The position numbers and the translations under genes are program-made. Of a DNA stretch of 64,000 bases, positions 59,913-64,000 are shown one piece after another. This DNA is from Lautropia sp. (GTDB taxonomy: Bacteria; Pseudomonadota; Gammaproteobacteria; Burkholderiales; Burkholderiaceae_E), in the NCBI GenBank assembly GCA_030527825.1, contig JAUNAC010000002.1, forward strand, positions 656,444 through 720,443. The letters run 5' to 3'. Positions within the stretch are counted from its first letter, which is position 1. Each line of letters opens with the position of its first letter. The notes beneath the pieces were generated by a model. That model did no database searches. It was not told the origin of the DNA and was given only the letters and a program-made list of their open reading frames with translations.

Positions 59913-60626
59913 ATGCCTGATCTATCTCTGCTCGGCTTCGGCGAACACGGCTGGGGTGCGGTTCTGTTGACAGGCGCTGGCGTCACCATCGCGCTGGCGC
60001 TGGCCTGTCTGCCGTTCGGCCTGCCCCTGGGCCTGCTGGTTGCAGTGGCCAACCGTTCAAAACATTGGCTGCCTCGCCTTTGGGCTACCGTGTTTTCCAC
60101 CTTCTTCCGGGGGTTGCCCGAACTGCTGACCCTGCTGGTGGTCTACTACGGCGTCCAGATCCTCGTTCAGAAGATCTTTGCCCATTTCGGCATCCAGCAG
60201 GAATTCCGCATCAATGCCTTTATGGCGGCGGTCACTGCGTTCAGCCTGGTGCTGGCTGCCTTTTCTGCAGAAGTCTGGCAGGCGGCCTTCAAAACCATTC
60301 CCAAGGGGCAGTGGGAAGCAGCGCAGTCTCTGGGCCTGCCGCGACGGACCACCTTTCTGAAGGTCATTCTGCCGCAGCTCATGCGCGTGGCACTGCCCGG
60401 GCTGTCCAATAACTGGCTCACCCTGCTCAAGGACTCATCCCTGGTTTCCACCATTTCCCTGGTCGAGCTGATGCGCCAGACTACCCTGGCCGTGGCCGCC
60501 ACAAAACAGCCCTTGCTGTTCTATTTCGTGGCCTGTCTGCTTTATCTGGTGCTCTCGGCCCTCTCTGGACTGGTCTTTTCCTGGGCTGAAAATCACTTCA
60601 ACCGTCATCACCAGGAGGCCCACTGA
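59913..60626 (+). CDS. Polar amino-acid ABC transporter permease (HisQ-like)
   Basis: 237-aa inner-membrane permease of the HisQ/HisM type with about five helices. The His/Glu/Gln/Arg/opine family features are FRGLPELLTLLVVYYG (about residues 66-81) and the EAA loop EVWQAAFKTIPKGQWEAAQSLGLPRR. It overlaps the next gene by one base (TGATG), so the two permeases are translated together and should form a heterodimer. Confidence 0.9.
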   Translation: MPDLSLLGFGEHGWGAVLLTGAGVTIALALACLPFGLPLGLLVAVANRSKHWLPRLWATVFSTFFRGLPELLTLLVVYYGVQILVQKIFAHFGIQQEFRINAFMAAVTAFSLVLAAFSAEVWQAAFKTIPKGQWEAAQSLGLPRRTTFLKVILPQLMRVALPGLSNNWLTLLKDSSLVSTISLVELMRQTTLAVAATKQPLLFYFVACLLYLVLSALSGLVFSWAENHFNRHHQEAH

Positions 60627-61354
60627 TGGGCAATACCCTGAACGCAATTCTGGGTGCGGTCCTGGATCCCGACCTGCTGCAACGCTATGGCCCCCGTATG
60701 ATTGACGGGCTGCTGGTTACCCTCAAACTGGTCAGCGTCTCGTTCTTTCTGGGGATGGTGCTCGCCCAGCTGCTCGCCCTCGGCAGACTCAGCAAACTCA
60801 GGCCCCTGAATGTCGTCTGCCGGGCTTACATCTACTTTTTCCGTGGATCCCCCCTGTTGGCGCAGCTCTTTCTGCTCTATTACGGTATCGCGTCCCCGGC
60901 CTTCCGGCACTTTTGGCAGAATATCGGCCTTTGGGGCTTTTTCCGTGATCCATGGAACTGTGCCCTGCTGGCCTTTACGCTCAACACGGCCGCCTATCAG
61001 GCGGAAATCTTTCGCGGCAGCCTGCTGGCCATTCCCAAGGGACAATGGGAAGCCTGTCAGTCCCTGGGTCTCTCACGTCTCACGACCCTTCGGAAAGTCA
61101 TCATGCCACAGGCCATGCTGGTCGCCATTGGCCCGTTGGGTAATGAGCTGATTCTCATGATTAAGGCCAGTGCCATCGCGTCGCTGGTGACCGTCTACGA
61201 TGTGATGGGGGTAACGCGCCTGGCCTTCTCCCGCAGCTTCAACTTCGAAGTCTATCTGTGGGCAGCAGTCCTCTACCTGCTGATCGTGGAAATCATCCGG
61301 CGGCTGCTGCGTCGCATCGAAGGCTATCTGTCGCGGCACATGCTGCATACCTGA
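60626..61354 (+). CDS. Polar amino-acid ABC transporter permease (HisM-like)
   Basis: 242-aa partner permease. FFRGSPLLAQLFLLYYG and the EAA loop AEIFRGSLLAIPKGQWEACQSLGLSR are typical, with about five membrane helices. Its end is followed by 150 bases holding a strong hairpin before the ATPase gene. Confidence 0.9.
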   Translation: MGNTLNAILGAVLDPDLLQRYGPRMIDGLLVTLKLVSVSFFLGMVLAQLLALGRLSKLRPLNVVCRAYIYFFRGSPLLAQLFLLYYGIASPAFRHFWQNIGLWGFFRDPWNCALLAFTLNTAAYQAEIFRGSLLAIPKGQWEACQSLGLSRLTTLRKVIMPQAMLVAIGPLGNELILMIKASAIASLVTVYDVMGVTRLAFSRSFNFEVYLWAAVLYLLIVEIIRRLLRRIEGYLSRHMLHT

Positions 61355-61428
61355 CCGACCGGCCATGGCCACATACGTCTGGATGCGTACCAACGTCCGC
61401 CACCGATTTCCTTCCCATTCCACCGATG

Positions 61429-61456
61429 GACTCTCGCCTGCACGCAGGCGAGAGTC
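61429..61456 (+). repeat. Perfect 12-bp hairpin between permease and ATPase genes
   Basis: GACTCTCGCCTG (61429-61440) and CAGGCGAGAGTC (61445-61456) around a CACG loop, with no U-run. Likely an mRNA stabiliser or partial block between cistrons. Confidence 0.8.
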
Positions 61457-61504
61457 ACAGACACCGAGAACCTGGCCCATGGGCCCCACCTGGAACCCTT
61501 GCGC

Positions 61505-62251
61505 ATGAGTACCGATCCTCGCCCCGTCGTCATTTCCATCCGCGGCCTGAACAAGTGGTATGGCAAATACCATGCCCTGAAAAACATCGACCTGGATGTT
61601 CATCTGGGCGAGCGCATTGTGCTGTGCGGCCCCTCCGGTTCAGGCAAATCAACCCTGACCCGCTGTATCAATCGGCTCGAAATTGCCGAGGAAGGTCAAA
61701 TCGACATCCATGGGGTCAACGTCTGCCGACCTGGCGCCGAAGCAGCCCAGGCGTTACGCGACGTTGGCATGGTCTTTCAGCACTTCAACCTCTTTCCCCA
61801 CATGTCTGTGCTGCACAACTGCACACTCGCACCGATCAGTGCCAAGGGTGAGAGCCGCGGCAAGGCAGAAGCACGGGCCCGGGAGCTGCTTGAGCGCGTT
61901 GGCATGGCAGATCATGCCAATAAGTATCCCACCCAGCTTTCCGGCGGTCAGCAGCAGCGTGTTGCCATTGCCAGAACGCTCTGCATGGATCCTCAGGTCA
62001 TCCTGTTTGATGAACCTACCGCTGCCCTTGACCCTGAAATGGTCAAGGAAGTGCTTGATGTCATGGTCAAACTGGCTGACAGCGGTATCACCATGCTCTG
62101 TGTCACCCACGAGATGGGCTTTGCCCGACAAATGGCGCAACGGGTTCTGTTCATGGACCATGGCACAGTCCTCGAAGACAGCCATCCTGAAAACTTCTTT
62201 GCAGCCCCTAAAACCGAGCGGGCACAAAATTTCCTGAAACAGATCCTCTGA
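61505..62251 (+). CDS. Polar amino-acid ABC transporter ATPase (HisP/GlnQ-like)
   Basis: 248-aa ATPase that powers the preceding permeases. Walker A CGPSGSGKST (about 41-50), Q-loop VFQHFNLFPHMSVLHN, signature LSGGQQQR and Walker B VILFDEPTAALDPEMVKEV are intact, and CVTHEMGFARQMAQRV is typical of the polar amino-acid group. ATG 61505 is favoured over a TTG two codons upstream. Confidence 0.93.
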   Translation: MSTDPRPVVISIRGLNKWYGKYHALKNIDLDVHLGERIVLCGPSGSGKSTLTRCINRLEIAEEGQIDIHGVNVCRPGAEAAQALRDVGMVFQHFNLFPHMSVLHNCTLAPISAKGESRGKAEARARELLERVGMADHANKYPTQLSGGQQQRVAIARTLCMDPQVILFDEPTAALDPEMVKEVLDVMVKLADSGITMLCVTHEMGFARQMAQRVLFMDHGTVLEDSHPENFFAAPKTERAQNFLKQIL

Positions 62252-62523
62252 CAGGCCCGCGTCTGGCGACCGGGTAGCACACTTTCCTGGGCAGACTTGC
62301 CTTCCTTTCGCACGACATCAGCTCTCCGCAGACATTCTGAAAGAGCCGCCGTCCAGATGTCGGCACTATCACTGCCCATGCCTTCTTTTTCTCCGCCTGT
62401 TACTTTCCCTCCAGCTTCCTCACCCAGAATATCCGGATCGTGACGGTCACGTTCCACCTTTCAGATGGGCTTCCCTGGGACCATACTGGTCATAGGCGCC
62501 AGCGCGGAGGGCTATTAATTAGC

Positions 62524-62549
62524 CTATTTCAATCCATGCATTGAAATAG
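62524..62549. repeat. Inverted repeat CTATTTCAAT-N6-ATTGAAATAG
   Basis: Perfect 10-bp arms at 62524-62533 and 62540-62549 in the AT-rich part of the hvfA upstream region, about 120 bases before the start codon. Confidence 0.6.
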
Positions 62550-62610
62550 ATAAAAATATTTTCGAAACATCGCTGTAATAAGGCAAAGGGTTGAAGCGAC
62601 CATAGGGATA

Positions 62611-62635
62611 ACGAAACAACGACATGCTGTTTCGT
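62611..62635. repeat. Inverted repeat ACGAAACA-N9-TGTTTCGT
   Basis: Perfect 8-bp arms at 62611-62618 and 62628-62635, ending 31 bases before the hvfA start; an operator or a 5' UTR hairpin. Confidence 0.5.
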
Positions 62636-62666
62636 CATTTCCCCTTCTTTCATTCTGGAGTCACTC

Positions 62667-63014
62667 ATGAACAATAAATTCGCTACCCTGCTGTCCGGCG
62701 CGATTGCCACCGGCGCCGTCCTGTCCGCCCCTGCCTTTGCTGCCAGCACCCAGGCCAATGGCTACCAGGTTTCAGCTACCGACAAAATGCCCGAAGGCTC
62801 CTGTGGCGCTGACCATGCAGGCAAAGGCAAGGAAGGCTCCTGCGGCGCTGACAAAACCGGCAAAGGTAAAGAATCCTCCTGCGGTGCTGACAAAGCCGGT
62901 AAAGGTAAGGAAGGCTCCTGCGGTGCTGACGATCAGGACATGAAAAAAACTTCCAAAGGCAAGGAAGGCAAATGCGGCGAAGGCAAATGCGGTGCCGGTA
63001 AAAAGAAAAAGTAA
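62667..63014 (+). CDS. hvfA: Exported Cys-repeat RiPP precursor, HvfA/bufferin type
   Basis: 115-aa peptide with a Sec signal (LLSGAIATGAVLSAPAFA, cleavage after about residue 25). The mature part has six Cys: C46, C59, C72 and C85 at exact 13-residue spacing in repeats such as EGSCGADKTGKGK, then C103 and C108 in EGKCGEGKCG, and a Lys tail. No free-standing fold is expected. In the HvfA and bufferin families, MNIO enzymes convert such Cys into copper-binding heterocycles. It is followed by an MNIO gene, which supports the call; a Shine-Dalgarno GGAG lies 6 bases before ATG. Modification and metal binding here are inferred, not shown. The ESSCG repeat is a variant. Confidence 0.82.
   Translation: MNNKFATLLSGAIATGAVLSAPAFAASTQANGYQVSATDKMPEGSCGADHAGKGKEGSCGADKTGKGKESSCGADKAGKGKEGSCGADDQDMKKTSKGKEGKCGEGKCGAGKKKK
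62793..62948 (+). repeat. 39-bp tandem repeat, four units, inside hvfA
   Basis: Four in-frame 39-base units encode the 13-residue Cys repeats at residues 43-94. Units 1-3 are close copies at base level (GGCTCCTG(C/T)GGCGCTGAC-like core); the fourth diverges after GCTGAC. Confidence 0.85.
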
Positions 63015-63031
63015 GTCGTTGCAATGATGGG

Positions 63032-63064
63032 CTTCACCCGGCGTTTTCCGCTGTCCGGGTGAAG
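63032..63064 (+). repeat. Intercistronic hairpin between hvfA and hvfB
   Basis: CTTCACCCGG (63032-63041) pairs perfectly with CCGGGTGAAG (63055-63064), loop 13, no U-run. It lies 17 bases after the hvfA stop. Confidence 0.75.
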
Positions 63065-63190
63065 GGGATCAGAAGATAGGTGGGCCGACGGGCGGCACAT
63101 TTCCTTGCCGGCAGTTGGCCTCCCTATCGCTGCCTCGATCCCGCTTTTGTTTTCCACTTTTCGCTCTCACGCTTCTGGAGGTTCACCAAC

Positions 63191-64000
63191 ATGATGACTG
63201 CTGACGTCAAGCCCCTGCGGCGTGCCGGTCTTGGGCTGCGCCGAGATCTTCTGCCTGGCACGCTGGAGATGCTGAAATCGGGAAAAATGGACGTGGTCAG
63301 CTTCTTTGAGGTGGCTCCCGAAAACTGGAGTCGCCTGGGCGGACGTTTCTCACGCGATCTTCGGGCCATCAGTGAAGCGCGGCCACTGGCCTGCCATGGT
63401 CTGTCTCTCAACCTCGGCGGCAGCGATACGCTCGATATGCAGCTGTTGTCCGAAGTCAAGGCGTTCATGCGCACTTACCGGATCGCACTGTATACCGAGC
63501 ATCTGTCCTGGTGTGGGGATGACGGACAGCTCTATGACCTGCTGCCGCTGCCCGCAACTTACGAGACCGTTCGCTATGTCGCTACCCGGATTGCCCAGGT
63601 ACAGGACTTCATGGGTGAACAGATCGGCATAGAAAATGCCAGCTATTACGCAGCACCCGCCGGCGCCGAGATGGATGATGCCGCCTTTGTCAACGCCGTC
63701 GTTCAGGAAGCGGGCTGCCTGCTGCATCTGGACGTGAACAATGTCTATGTCAACAGCTGCAATCATCAGTTTGACCCCTATGAATATATGCGCCGTCTGC
63801 CGCTGGACAAAACCTGCTACATCCATGTCGCCGGCCACCACGTGGAGGATGACGGACTCATCATCGACACCCATGGCATGCCGGTCGTGGATCCCGTCTG
63901 GGATCTGCTGCAGTACACCTACGGAAAGCTGAGCGAGGCGGGGCTTGATCCCCTGGAAATTCCCAGCTGTCTGGAGCGGGACTTCAACTTTCCGCCACTG
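63191..64000 (+). CDS. hvfB: MNIO-family (DUF692) RiPP-modifying enzyme, HvfB-like, 3' end outside window
   Basis: Multinuclear non-haem iron oxygenase with a TIM-barrel fold; 270 codons are visible and the frame is open at the window end, close to the usual length of about 280-290. Signature segments: RRAGLGLRRDLL, EVAPENW (about 40-46), ACHGLSLNLGG (His69), YTEHLSW (Glu/His, about 103-104), IENASYY (about 148-153), LLHLDVNNVYV (Asp181), IHVAGHH (His212), DTHGMPV (Asp226, His228) and LERDFNFPPL. These match DUF692 iron ligands. ATGATG at 63191 has GGAGG 9 bases upstream. It should modify the Cys of HvfA, helped by a DUF2063 (HvfC-type) partner expected just downstream. Confidence 0.9.
   Translation, partial: MMTADVKPLRRAGLGLRRDLLPGTLEMLKSGKMDVVSFFEVAPENWSRLGGRFSRDLRAISEARPLACHGLSLNLGGSDTLDMQLLSEVKAFMRTYRIALYTEHLSWCGDDGQLYDLLPLPATYETVRYVATRIAQVQDFMGEQIGIENASYYAAPAGAEMDDAAFVNAVVQEAGCLLHLDVNNVYVNSCNHQFDPYEYMRRLPLDKTCYIHVAGHHVEDDGLIIDTHGMPVVDPVWDLLQYTYGKLSEAGLDPLEIPSCLERDFNFPPL

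Larger units (their letters stand above)
62252..62666 (+). other. Regulatory region upstream of hvfA, 415 bases
   Basis: No gene. The left half is pyrimidine-rich; 62510-62580 is markedly AT-rich against the genome average. Inverted repeats at 62439-62451 (CGTGAC-G-GTCACG), 62524-62549 and 62611-62635. The promoter of hvfA should lie in the last ~150 bases; no clear sigma-70 pair was found, which fits use of an alternative sigma factor. Confidence 0.5.

Noticed and set aside
62793..62948. CRISPR-like array
   Set aside because: The 39-base periodicity is a coding repeat without unique spacers; no cas gene is nearby.

Overview
The window is a chromosomal segment of a high-G+C betaproteobacterium, most likely order Burkholderiales. 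The evidence is the house-keeping gene content and several family-specific neighbourhoods: RpfE-type protein next to recJ, tatD-lolD-lolC, a DUF1631 protein, CbpM/CbpA, sdhCDAB-sdhE-gltA behind a GntR regulator and mdh, and a 2-oxoglutarate dehydrogenase operon with its own lpdA. I cannot fix the genus. No insertion sequence, prophage, CRISPR array or rRNA was seen.

Layout. 1-8.0 kb: 3' end of mfd, serB, a small membrane protein, pgeF, rluD, bamD, a DinG-family helicase and zapE. 8.0-31.8 kb: a concentration of TCA-cycle genes. These are odhA-odhB-lpdA on the minus strand; cbpM/cbpA, an AAE-family transporter and an isochorismatase-fold hydrolase; then the sdhC-D-A-B-sdhE-gltA operon, a GntR/UTRA regulator divergent from mdh, a CitE-like lyase, two exported proteins and acnA. 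Every TCA step except isocitrate dehydrogenase, succinyl-CoA synthetase and fumarase is encoded within 24 kb. 31.8-41 kb: a MASE1-type sensor with degenerate GGDEF and EAL domains, tRNA-Pro(GGG), a methyltransferase, then merR-type gene, ihfA, pheT, pheS, rplT and rpmI (minus strand), with tRNA-Val(GAC) where infC is usually found. 41-50 kb: DUF1631 protein, tatD, lolD, lolC, RpfE-type protein, recJ. 50-58.8 kb: an exported GH50-like (agarase-family) protein, dgkA and eptA (minus strand), prfB with an intact programmed frameshift, lysS and a dicarboxylate/amino-acid:cation symporter. 59-62.3 kb: a polar amino-acid ABC transporter (binding protein, two permeases, ATPase).

The most distinctive locus is at the right edge (62.5-64.0 kb). 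A short exported, cysteine-rich peptide has four 13-residue repeats around a central Cys and then two EGKCG units. It is followed by an MNIO (DUF692) enzyme cut by the window end. This matches the recently recognised HvfA/HvfB and bufferin type of copper-binding, post-translationally modified peptides, but the repeat architecture differs from a simple EGKCG array. The remaining partner genes should lie just beyond position 64000.

Functional links: EptA releases diacylglycerol and the adjacent DgkA can recycle it. The GntR regulator sits between sdh and mdh with an 18-bp perfect palindrome abutting a good mdh promoter. Several hairpins sit at intercistronic or ribosome-binding positions (rplT/pheS, acnA/EAL gene, before the DAACS symporter, between ABC permease and ATPase, between hvfA and hvfB) and may set relative expression. 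Start codons were chosen from Shine-Dalgarno position and family length; two genes (cbpA, lolC) appear to use TTG.
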